Shown piece by piece: positions 1 to 5,837 of a DNA stretch of 7,175 nucleotides. How positions within the stretch are numbered: the stretch's first letter is position 1; each line of letters starts with the position of its first letter. The translations under genes were made by a program, and so were the position numbers. Source of the DNA: Clostridiales bacterium (GTDB taxonomy: Bacteria; Bacillota; Clostridia; Tissierellales; Sedimentibacteraceae); contig DNNJ01000274.1 in NCBI GenBank assembly GCA_003487955.1, positions 1 to 7,175 of the forward strand, given 5' to 3'. The notes beneath the pieces were generated by a model. It was given only the letters and a program-made list of their open reading frames with translations, searched no databases and had not been told where the DNA came from.

Positions 1-142
1 CACGTGTTTGCCTACTCGGAGCTCCTTTTAACAAACCTGCTCAGCAGTGTATATTATATTTCTCGGTCATTGGCTCTCACCGCCGCCAATTCTCTGTAAA
101 CGTCTGAAATACTTTTCTCTGCTTCAACGCTTTAATTATTAA
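1..142 (-). promoter_or_regulatory. T-box leader (5' part), tyrosine specifier UAC, cut by left edge
   Basis: A T-box leader senses uncharged tRNA and controls an aminoacyl-tRNA synthetase or amino-acid gene in cis. Read on the minus strand, the stem I landmarks appear in order: basal strand GCAG (122-119), AGTA (113-110), then AGAGA leading into a distal hairpin ATTGGC/GCCAAT (90-85 with 74-69) whose loop GGCGGTGAGA closely matches the conserved T-box apical loop. Next come the specifier region and TGAGC (43-39). Aligning from memory to B. subtilis glyQS (GGC-A-UUCU-UGAGC) gives TAC-A-CTGC-TGAGC, so the specifier is TAC at 51-49, encoding Tyr. CTGC (47-44) pairs back with the basal GCAG. A stem II candidate pairs GTTTG (36-32) with CAAAC (10-6) and encloses the typical GAGTAGG. 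The antiterminator, terminator and regulated gene lie beyond position 1. The gene is probably tyrS by inference. A tyrosine transporter or biosynthesis gene is also possible. Confidence 0.88.
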
Positions 143-147
143 TAGCA

Positions 148-176
148 ATATTAACTTATAAAAATTCTTTTGTCAA
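148..176 (-). promoter_or_regulatory. Promoter of the T-box leader transcript
   Basis: On the minus strand a perfect -35 box TTGACA (176-171) is followed by a 17-bp AT-rich spacer and a -10-like TAATAT (153-148). The start site would fall near 141, about 10-20 nt before the first recognisable stem I bases. The spacing and position fit a vegetative sigma-A promoter driving the T-box transcript leftward. Confidence 0.75.
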
Positions 177-263
177 TACCTTTTTTTAAAAATTTTAGGA
201 AGTTTTCCCAAAACTTACTGTTCACACCCAATGGGTTGTCATTCTGAGCGCAGCGGAAGATGC

Positions 264-310
264 CCTAACCCCATTTGTCAGAGTGTTTTTTCTGACAAAT
301 GGATGGTAGG
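264..310. repeat. Perfect 12-bp inverted repeat with extended imperfect arms
   Basis: CCATTTGTCAGA (271-282) and TCTGACAAATGG (291-302) are perfectly complementary around the 8-nt loop GTGTTTTT. The outer arms continue imperfectly (CCTA 264-267 with TAGG 307-310, CC 269-270 with GG 305-306). No T-run follows on either strand, so it does not look like an intrinsic terminator. It is best read as a cruciform or RNA-hairpin module of the enclosing repeat element. Confidence 0.75.
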
Positions 311-393
311 TCATTCGCAACGATTATGATTTACCCAATTTCTTCGACCGGAGGGAGAAAGAAATCGTAGGTAATTCAAACGCAACGAGTTCC

Positions 394-498
394 GAATTTA
401 TGCGGCAATAGGAGCTGATAAATTCGTGAACGGAGACTGCGCTTCTCAATTTATGCGATGTAAGGAGCAAATAAATTGGTGAATGAGACTGCGTGATT
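394..498. repeat. Two diverged 53-bp tandem units, each a hairpin with GGAG in the loop
   Basis: Unit A begins at 394 and unit B at 447. Each has an AATTTAT...ATAAATT stem (arms 393-401/418-426 and 447-454/471-478) and a loop of exactly 16 nt that starts GCG and carries GGAG at loop position 10. Each stem is followed by GTGAA and GAGACTGCG. The pair next to AATTTAT is G:C in unit A (394/425) and C:G in unit B (447/478), a compensatory double change that supports selection on pairing. The function is unknown. The units could be modules of a repeat element or part of a transcribed structured RNA. Confidence 0.65.
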
Positions 499-610
499 TA
501 ATCTTTTAAAACCTGAGATTCTTCGAGCTACGCTCTCAGAATGACGGGCTGGCACCTTATTATTCCATAATTAAACAGTAACACATTATGACCCTTCTCA
601 GCAACGAATA

Positions 611-635
611 AAAGCATCCCTTTTGAGGATGCTTT
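611..635 (-). terminator. Rho-independent terminator downstream of pckG
   Basis: AAAGCATCC (611-619) and GGATGCTTT (627-635) form a perfect 9-bp stem around the 7-nt loop 620-626. On the minus strand the stem ends in TTT and continues TATTC, a short U-rich tail. It lies 14 bp after the pckG stop codon, so it is well placed to end the pckG transcript. The tail is modest, so efficiency is uncertain. Confidence 0.8.
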
Positions 636-649
636 AAGTTTGCAAGAAA

Positions 650-2443
650 TTATGCTAAATTATCCGATAAACTTCCATTTAAATTGTCGGTTAATATTTT
701 AAGTTCTTCATATAACTCATCAGGTATTGTATCCCCGATTTTTGCATAGAATTCTTTTATACTGTTTACATCTTCAAGCCATGATTCATTGTTTATGGTG
801 AGAAGTGAGCTTAATGTGTCTGTGGATAGTTCAAGACCTTCAATATTTATATCCTCGGGCTTTGGCATATAACCAATAGAAGTTGCATTTGCATCTACTT
901 TGTTTTCACATCTTTTGAGCATCCATTCAATTACCCTGAAATTATCTCCGAAACCGGGCCAGATAAATTCTCCTTTTTCATTTGTTCTAAACCAGTTTAC
1001 ATGGAAGATTTTTGGAGGGTTACTCATTTTCTTGCCCATTTCAAGCCAATGCTTAAAGTAATTACCCATATCGTATCCGCAGAATGGAAGCATCGCCATT
1101 GGGTCTCTTCTGACAACTCCTACTTTTCCTGATGCAGCTGCTGTAGTTTCCGATGCAAGTGTTGAGCCTACGAAGGTACCATGCTGCCAATCTCTTGACT
1201 GATAAACAAGGGGAGCTGTCTTTGCACGTCTTCCTCCGAATAATATCGCCGATAAAGGAACTCCTTCCGGTGATTCCCACTCAGGTGAAATGCATGGACA
1301 ATTTTTAGCCGGTGCCGTAAATCTTGAGTTAGGATGTGCTCCGTTTTCCTTTGATGTTTTACCGTTCCATGGAGCCCCTAACCAGTCTAAAGCATTTTCG
1401 GGAGGGTTCTTATCAAGTTTTTCCCACCATACCGTATCATCGTCCAAATTATATACAACATTTGTAAAAATTGAATTTTTCTTTGTGGACATAAGAGCAT
1501 TGTAGTTTGACTTTGCATTTGTTCCCGGTGCAACTCCGAAAAAACCTGCTTCCGGATTTACAGCCCAAAGCCTTCCGTCTTCTTTAATACGAAGCCATGC
1601 AATATCATCGCCTACAGTCCAAACCTTATATCCTTTGTTTAAGTAAATTTCAGGAGGAATAAGCATTGCTAAATTTGTTTTGCCGCATGCTGACGGGAAT
1701 GCACCTGCTATGTATTTCACTTCTCCCTGAGGGTCTTCGATTCCTACTATGAGCATGTGTTCAGCCATCCAACCTTCCATCTGACCTTGATATGATGCAA
1801 TGCGAAGTGCAAAGCATTTTTTGCCAAGGAGAACATTGCCTCCGTAACCGGAATTACATGACCATATCGCGTTGTCTTCGGGGAAATGGAAGATATATCT
1901 CTTGTTAATATCCAATGTACACTTTCCATGTACGCCTCTTACAAAATCGTTAGAATCTCCTAAAGTATCCAGCACTTCTTGTCCAACTCTCGTCATTATG
2001 TTCATACTTAATACAACATAAATAGAATCAGTGATTTCTATTCCTATCTTTGAAAACGGTGAACCTACAGGTCCCATTGAATAGGGAATAATATACATTG
2101 TTCTTCCCTTCATGGAATCAGTAAAAATTTCTCTTCCCAATTTATAAGCTTCTTCAGGGCTCTTCCAATTGTTGGTATTTCCTGCATCTTCTTTTTTTCT
2201 TGAACAAATAAATGTTTTGTCTTCCATTCTTGCAACATCATCTTTTGCTGAACGATGATAATAGCATCCGGGATAAACTTCTTCGTTCATTTTTCTAAGT
2301 TCGCCTGTTGAGCATCCCTCTTTGCGAAGCTCTTCGTATAATTCTTCACTGCCGTCAATCCAAACTACATTTGAGGGATTAGTCATAGAAATTATATCGT
2401 CTACCCAGTTTAAAACATTTGAGTTGTCCGTTAATTTTTTCAT
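650..2443 (-). CDS. pckG: Phosphoenolpyruvate carboxykinase (GTP)
   Basis: A cytosolic enzyme that interconverts oxaloacetate + GTP and phosphoenolpyruvate + CO2 + GDP, in gluconeogenesis or, run in reverse, anaplerosis and fermentative CO2 fixation. The 597 residues match the usual length of about 600 for the GTP class. The diagnostic P-loop FPSACGKTN (249-257) contains the reactive Cys253 seen in GTP-PEPCKs, with Lys255 and Thr256 contacting nucleotide phosphates. Metal ligands by homology are Lys209 (GKKCFALRIAS), His229 (MAEHMLI) and Asp280 (VGDDIAWLR). Arg72 (ARMEDKT) is in the substrate site. YSMGPVGSP (121-129) and the aromatic guanine pocket around WPGFGDNF (495-502) are present. It is not the unrelated ATP-dependent pckA. 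The ATG start has AGGAG (2454-2450) six bases upstream. It has its own promoter and terminator, so it appears monocistronic. All key residues are intact. Confidence 0.98.
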   Translation of the reverse strand: MKKLTDNSNVLNWVDDIISMTNPSNVVWIDGSEELYEELRKEGCSTGELRKMNEEVYPGCYYHRSAKDDVARMEDKTFICSRKKEDAGNTNNWKSPEEAYKLGREIFTDSMKGRTMYIIPYSMGPVGSPFSKIGIEITDSIYVVLSMNIMTRVGQEVLDTLGDSNDFVRGVHGKCTLDINKRYIFHFPEDNAIWSCNSGYGGNVLLGKKCFALRIASYQGQMEGWMAEHMLIVGIEDPQGEVKYIAGAFPSACGKTNLAMLIPPEIYLNKGYKVWTVGDDIAWLRIKEDGRLWAVNPEAGFFGVAPGTNAKSNYNALMSTKKNSIFTNVVYNLDDDTVWWEKLDKNPPENALDWLGAPWNGKTSKENGAHPNSRFTAPAKNCPCISPEWESPEGVPLSAILFGGRRAKTAPLVYQSRDWQHGTFVGSTLASETTAAASGKVGVVRRDPMAMLPFCGYDMGNYFKHWLEMGKKMSNPPKIFHVNWFRTNEKGEFIWPGFGDNFRVIEWMLKRCENKVDANATSIGYMPKPEDINIEGLELSTDTLSSLLTINNESWLEDVNSIKEFYAKIGDTIPDELYEELKILTDNLNGSLSDNLA

Positions 2444-2512
2444 AGCACTCTCCTAAGAATATTATTTGTGTTACTTCATAAATACTAATGTTATATTATT
2501 TATCATAATTGT

Positions 2513-2541
2513 ATTATATAACTACTATAAAGTACATGCAA
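2513..2541 (-). promoter_or_regulatory. Probable promoter of pckG
   Basis: On the minus strand TTGCAT (2541-2536), a 17-bp spacer and a perfect TATAAT (2518-2513) form a good sigma-A type promoter. The start would be near 2506, giving a 5' UTR of about 60 nt that ends in the AGGAG site at 2454-2450. No clear operator or catabolite-response element was seen beside it. Confidence 0.65.
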
Positions 2542-2708
2542 TATCAAAAGCAAATTCTATGATTTTTAACTTTTACAGCCTTTTGCCTTGCTAAAAAAAT
2601 AATTTACACAAAATACTTACTTAATGATTGAATTCATATATGGTTTATAAAGAGGGTTAATTATATATATAATGCGCAAATGTGGTTCGTAGGTAAATTT
2701 AAATTTGG
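2542..2708. other. AT-rich intergenic spacer between the antiporter gene and the pckG promoter
   Basis: This stretch lies after the antiporter stop codon and before the pckG promoter. It holds a perfect 14-bp AT palindrome (2660-2673) and a short AAATTTAAATTT run (2695-2706). There is no convincing GC stem with a T-run, so no intrinsic terminator for the upstream operon is apparent. No open reading frame or RNA gene is recognised. Confidence 0.5.
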
Positions 2709-4061
2709 TTAGGTCAAACTATCTCTGAACTGAAAATATGACACTATCATAGTAACCAATGGACAAACATAGCATAATACTGCGTAAGGAGCATATTGGG
2801 CTGCAGTTATGCCCATTACAGGTTTTACTAAAAACGAATTTATATTCCAGGGCATAAGAGGTGCCACAATAACTCCCGTGTCAAATATGGTTCTTGCCAA
2901 GACAGCATTGTCCAATTTCAATTCCTTGTATTTATGCTGCAATATGGTGCTCGGCAGTATAATTCCTGATGTTTGGTCGCATGTAGCAACTGTCATCAAT
3001 ATGCTTATCATACCCGTTCTTTTTATTAAACTGAGCCTATTATTAATTCCATAAATCAGCTTATCCATTAAAGGCACTAATACATTGCCTTTTTCAAACA
3101 GTTTAATCAATAAAAATGCTCCGGCAACTATGAATATCGCCTCTATCATGGATATCATGCCTCCGCTGACCAAAAGGCTGTTTAATTCTTCAGAAGGAGT
3201 ATTGCCCCGATAGCCGAATATCAGCGACTTTGATATTGATGAAAGCGAGCTATTTTGAAATACGATAGCAAGTACTGCACCTACTGCAATACCAATGGAA
3301 AAAGTTTTTAACGAATCCAGCCCTGATATGGATAAAATTAAAATTATGGCGGGCAAAATAAATAATACAGGCGATGTATTAAACCCTTCATTTATTGCCT
3401 GTTTATACATTGATAAGTTTTCTGTTTGGGCAATATAATTTGAACCTATCAAAAAATAAATTATTGATGTAATTATTATAGTTGGTATCAAAGTTATTAT
3501 CATACTTTTAAACAGTTCTTTATAGTTTCTGTTGACGGTTGTCATAGCAAGGTTTATCAGACCCGATAAGGGAGATATTTTATCTGCTATAAAGGCTCCC
3601 GAAACCAGTACACCAACTATCAAATTATGAGGTATTCCTATGCTTAAGCCGATTCCGCTTAATGATATTCCAACGGTGCTTAAGGCTCCGATTGCTGTGC
3701 CCATAAAATATGAAACAACACACATTATTAAAAATGCTGCCAAAAGAAAGTTTGCTCCCTCCATATAAGTGAACCCGTAGTACATAATTGTGGGTACAAC
3801 ACCGGAAGCAAGCCATACGGAAGTGGTTGCGCCTATAAACAATATAATAATCAATAAACGCTTAACATCTCTTAATGCGGAAACAGATGTTTCCCAAATT
3901 TCCCCAATATGGTAACCGCTTTTATAAAGCACTATGGAAGTAAGAGCTATCCCAGCCAAAAAACCAAAATACAGGGGTATAGCTAAAACGATTGAGCCAA
4001 CAATAAAAATAAGGCATATAGACATTAAAGCTATAGGTTTTAACACTAGATTTCTATCCAA
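2709..4061 (-). CDS. NhaC-like Na+/H+ antiporter family membrane protein
   Basis: A predicted inner-membrane secondary transporter of 450 residues, the usual NhaC length, with about 11-12 hydrophobic segments. Family signatures are GALSTVGISLSGIG (125-138), SGAFIADKISPLSG (154-167) with Asp160, CDQTSGIILP (361-370) and DTGVIVAPLMPWN (394-406), which resemble the NhaC motifs GDKMSPLSDTTNLA and D-G-PLIPWN. The usual Asp after SPLS is Gly167 here, so the transported ion or substrate may differ (inference). The start is TTG at 4061-4059 with GAGGT (4071-4067) five bases upstream. The SD overlaps nothing but lies only 1 nt past the stop of the DUF554 gene, and the gap between the genes is 11 bp, so coupled translation in one operon is likely. 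NhaC family membership is secure; sodium specificity is not established. Confidence 0.88.
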   Translation of the reverse strand: MDRNLVLKPIALMSICLIFIVGSIVLAIPLYFGFLAGIALTSIVLYKSGYHIGEIWETSVSALRDVKRLLIIILFIGATTSVWLASGVVPTIMYYGFTYMEGANFLLAAFLIMCVVSYFMGTAIGALSTVGISLSGIGLSIGIPHNLIVGVLVSGAFIADKISPLSGLINLAMTTVNRNYKELFKSMIITLIPTIIITSIIYFLIGSNYIAQTENLSMYKQAINEGFNTSPVLFILPAIILILSISGLDSLKTFSIGIAVGAVLAIVFQNSSLSSISKSLIFGYRGNTPSEELNSLLVSGGMISMIEAIFIVAGAFLLIKLFEKGNVLVPLMDKLIYGINNRLSLIKRTGMISILMTVATCDQTSGIILPSTILQHKYKELKLDNAVLARTIFDTGVIVAPLMPWNINSFLVKPVMGITAAQYAPYAVLCYVCPLVTMIVSYFQFRDSLT

Positions 4062-4072
4062 TTTCTACCTCA

Positions 4073-4747
4073 TCAGAAAAACATATAGTATATTATAGGA
4101 ATGAATATGGACGGCAGTAAATTGCCAACTCTCATTCTATTTGCTATAAGAAAATTAAGACCGATCCCCATAATTATAACTCCCCCTATGGCAGTCATTT
4201 CATTCACTACCACAGTGCCTAACAAAGACTGCATAAGACTTGCAAGCATTGTTATAGCTCCTTGATATACAAGTACGCTTATGCCGGAAAGAACTACTCC
4301 CGCGCCCATTGTTGCAGCAAAAGTAACAGCTGTTATGCCGTCAAGCACCGCTTTTGAAAATAAAATTTCATGATTTCCGGTCAATCCGCTTTGAATTGAA
4401 CCTACAATAGCCATGGAGCCTACACAGTAAACCAAGGTGCATGTAACAAATCCAAGAGCCACATTGCTTTCCTTATTTTTCATTTTGCTTTCGATGAATG
4501 CTCCGAATTTATCTAGGTTTTTTTCAATATCAATGACTTCACCTATTATTGTTCCGATTACCAGTGATATAATTAATAATGTAAAATTTTTACCTGATAG
4601 CATTAAATTTATGCCTATAGCAATTACTGCCAACCCGGTAGCCTTTAAAAGTGCTTCGGATATTTTTTCAGGTATTGCGTTTTTAAATAAAAGTCCTAAT
4701 ATTCCGCCTGCTATTATTGCAAATGCATTTGCGATTGTACCTATCAT
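4073..4747 (-). CDS. DUF554 family membrane protein (YdfK/YqgA-like)
   Basis: A 224-residue polytopic membrane protein of unknown function with about 6-7 hydrophobic segments, the normal size for DUF554. Recognisable family stretches are the N-terminal GTIANAFAIIAGGILGLL (3-20), IGEVIDIEKNLDKFGAF (68-84), the strongly conserved VYCVGSMAIVGSIQSGLTG (106-124), the KAVLDGI segment with FAATMGAGV (132-151) and the C-terminal RMRVGNLLPS (204-213). The ATG start at 4747 has AGGGG (4756-4752) upstream, which overlaps the TAG stop of rsmI. The 7-bp gap points to translational coupling to rsmI. It is followed after 11 bp by the antiporter gene. The family is widespread in Firmicutes and Proteobacteria without a defined activity, and none is assigned here. 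Confidence 0.93.
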   Translation of the reverse strand: MIGTIANAFAIIAGGILGLLFKNAIPEKISEALLKATGLAVIAIGINLMLSGKNFTLLIISLVIGTIIGEVIDIEKNLDKFGAFIESKMKNKESNVALGFVTCTLVYCVGSMAIVGSIQSGLTGNHEILFSKAVLDGITAVTFAATMGAGVVLSGISVLVYQGAITMLASLMQSLLGTVVVNEMTAIGGVIIMGIGLNFLIANRMRVGNLLPSIFIPIIYYMFF

Positions 4748-4754
4748 GTGTCCC

Positions 4755-5621
4755 CTACCTTAATTTCTCAATAAATTTTTTTATTTCAAGAGAAGCTTTA
4801 TATGCTTCGTTCTTAGAAGTAATATTTTCTTGTGCCGCCTCGTTTACAGCCTCTTTTAAAGAATATTCATTTTTAATCATTTTATCAAATAAAATCCCGT
4901 GGATGCCTGCATGATAAGATGAAAGCTCTTGTTCCTGATAATCATTGTTGTATCCAACTACTACATATTCCCCCTTTTTCACATCATCATGATTGTTTAG
5001 CTGCTCCAAGACTTCATCTGCATTTCCGTAAAAAGTTTTTTCATGAAGCTTTGTTAATTCCTTGCAGACGCAAAGAGTTGAATTTGGCATATGAGCCTTT
5101 ATGTTTTCAATTAAATTTAATATTCTCTTTGGAGATTCATAAAAAACAAATGTTTTAACAGGATTGTTAAGCACCCTTTTTAAAGCAGTGTCCAATTCGC
5201 TTTTTTTACGGGGCAAAAATCCGTAAAATGCAAATTCGTATGTTTCTATTCCCGATATTGAAAGGGCAGTGGTTAGTGCTGATGCACCGGTCAAGCCTAT
5301 TACTTCAATGCCGTTTTCCCTGATTTCCCTCACTAATTCATAGCCGGGGTCCGAAATGCACGGTGTACCTGCATCAGTTACCAATGCCACATTAATATCT
5401 TCATTTAAGAGTCTTTGAATTATTTCTTCGCTTCTTTGCTTTTCATTAAATTTATGATACGAGCTCATTTTTGTTTTAATATTGAAATGATTTAACAGCT
5501 TTTGAGTATGCCTTGTATCTTCAGCTAAAATCAGCTCGCAGTCATTTAATGTTTCTACAGCTCTCTTGGTCATATCTCCTAAATTGCCTATAGGCGTGGG
5601 TACAACATATAATTTACTCAT
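4755..5621 (-). CDS. rsmI: 16S rRNA (cytidine(1402)-2'-O)-methyltransferase RsmI
   Basis: A SAM-dependent methyltransferase of the tetrapyrrole-methylase fold that 2'-O-methylates C1402 in the decoding centre of 16S rRNA (N4 methylation of the same base is by RsmH). The 288 residues show the full set of RsmI motifs: LYVVPTPIGNLGDMT (4-18), AEDTRHT (33-39), VTDAGTPCISDPG (81-93), LTGASA (110-115), GFLPRKKSE (134-142), VFYESPKRI (159-167) and CKELTKLHE (186-194). The C-terminal SLKEAVNEAAQ...KNEAYK segment is the usual small helical domain. The start chosen is ATG at 5621, with AAAGGG (5635-5630) eight bases upstream. An in-frame GTG three codons earlier would abut its SD and is unlikely. It is first in a probable three-gene operon with the DUF554 and antiporter genes and is divergent from rmuC. 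Confidence 0.97.
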   Translation of the reverse strand: MSKLYVVPTPIGNLGDMTKRAVETLNDCELILAEDTRHTQKLLNHFNIKTKMSSYHKFNEKQRSEEIIQRLLNEDINVALVTDAGTPCISDPGYELVREIRENGIEVIGLTGASALTTALSISGIETYEFAFYGFLPRKKSELDTALKRVLNNPVKTFVFYESPKRILNLIENIKAHMPNSTLCVCKELTKLHEKTFYGNADEVLEQLNNHDDVKKGEYVVVGYNNDYQEQELSSYHAGIHGILFDKMIKNEYSLKEAVNEAAQENITSKNEAYKASLEIKKFIEKLR

Positions 5622-5652
5622 TTCATACACCCTTTATTTCACTATTTAAAAA

Positions 5653-5661
5653 ATTATATCA
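5653..5661 (-). promoter_or_regulatory. Extended -10 promoter of the rsmI operon
   Basis: On the minus strand TGATATAAT (5661-5653) contains a perfect -10 hexamer preceded by the TGN extension. The hexamer at -35 (about 5681-5676) is poor, as is common for extended -10 promoters. The start would be near 5646, giving a short leader of about 25 nt before the rsmI ATG at 5621. Confidence 0.65.
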
Positions 5662-5719
5662 TATAAATTCTGAAATAAATAGTTAAAAATACAATCTTGC
5701 ATATATTGTAATAATCAGG

Positions 5720-5748
5720 TGGACAAATGTTCGATTTTGTTATAAAAT
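5720..5748 (+). promoter_or_regulatory. Promoter of rmuC
   Basis: TGGACA (5720-5725, one mismatch to TTGACA), a 17-bp spacer and TAAAAT (5743-5748, one mismatch to TATAAT) form a good sigma-A promoter. The start would be near 5755, so the rmuC mRNA would begin with a leader of about 80 nt. It is divergent from the rsmI promoter, whose -10 box lies about 60 bp to the left. Confidence 0.65.
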
Positions 5749-5754
5749 ATATAA

Positions 5755-5837
5755 GGAAAGGGGGCACACCTTCAAAATCGGGTGACTCTCCGCAGGACAG
5801 TTTTTAAAGGAATGTCCCCAAATATGAGGAGGTTGTT
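5755..5837 (+). promoter_or_regulatory. Structured 5' leader of rmuC, possible cis-regulatory RNA
   Basis: The leader is much more GC-rich in its first half than the surrounding intergenic DNA. It contains CACC/GGTG (5767-5770 with 5781-5784) and GGACA/TGTCC (5795-5799 with 5813-5817). It also has GGGG (5761-5764), which could instead pair with CCCC (5816-5819) and so competes with the second stem. TCTCC (5786-5790) can pair, with one wobble, with GGAGG (5828-5832) inside the ribosome binding site AGGAGG (5827-5832), which lies 5 nt before the ATG. It matches no riboswitch class I could recall. It may be a translational attenuator or just a structured UTR. Confidence 0.4.

Larger units (their letters stand above)
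238..545. repeat. 308-bp hairpin-rich, MITE-like repeat element with 11-bp inverted ends
   Basis: The element is bounded by perfect 11-bp inverted ends, GTCATTCTGAG (238-248) and CTCAGAATGAC (535-545). Similarity continues inward: CGCAGC-GGAAGA on the left, and AGCGTAGCTCGAAGAAT on the reverse complement of the right. GTCATTCTGAGCG(C/T)AGCGAAGAAT-type sequence is, from general knowledge, a recurrent dispersed intergenic repeat in many bacteria. The interior has no open reading frame and is a chain of inverted repeats: a 12-bp perfect hairpin (271-302), a hairpin with arms 331-335/370-374 and 338-344/359-365, two tandem 53-bp hairpin units (394-498), and CTGAGA/TCTCAG at the right end (513-518 with 534-539). 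Base composition is more GC-rich than the flanks. No target-site duplication is obvious, so mobility is inferred. It sits between the pckG terminator and the T-box promoter. Confidence 0.6.

Noticed and set aside
271..302. Intrinsic terminator
   Set aside because: The stem is strong but neither strand has a T-run after it, and pckG already has a better placed terminator at 611-635.
394..498. CRISPR array
   Set aside because: There are only two diverged units with no unique spacers of regular length and no cas genes. The similarity runs through the whole unit.
1290..1505. Plus-strand open frame inside pckG, and similar small frames opposite or within the other genes (for example 2809-3054, 4437-4763, 5969-6253, 6851-7096)
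   Set aside because: They lie wholly or mostly antisense or out of frame within confidently assigned genes. I recognised no protein family in them and no strong ribosome binding site was noted.
2660..2673. 14-bp AT palindrome as terminator of the rsmI operon
   Set aside because: It consists only of A and T, would form a weak stem, and has no T tract downstream on the minus strand.
5622..5630. In-frame GTG start extending RsmI by three codons
   Set aside because: The SD-like AAAGG directly abuts this GTG, leaving no spacing. The ATG at 5621 has correct 8-nt spacing and gives the usual RsmI N-terminus MSKLYVVPTP.
5755..5837. Assignment to a known riboswitch class (cobalamin, c-di-GMP, fluoride, ZTP and guanidine were considered)
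   Set aside because: Isolated fragments such as GGTGACTCTCCGC look suggestive, but the conserved cores of these classes are not present in order.
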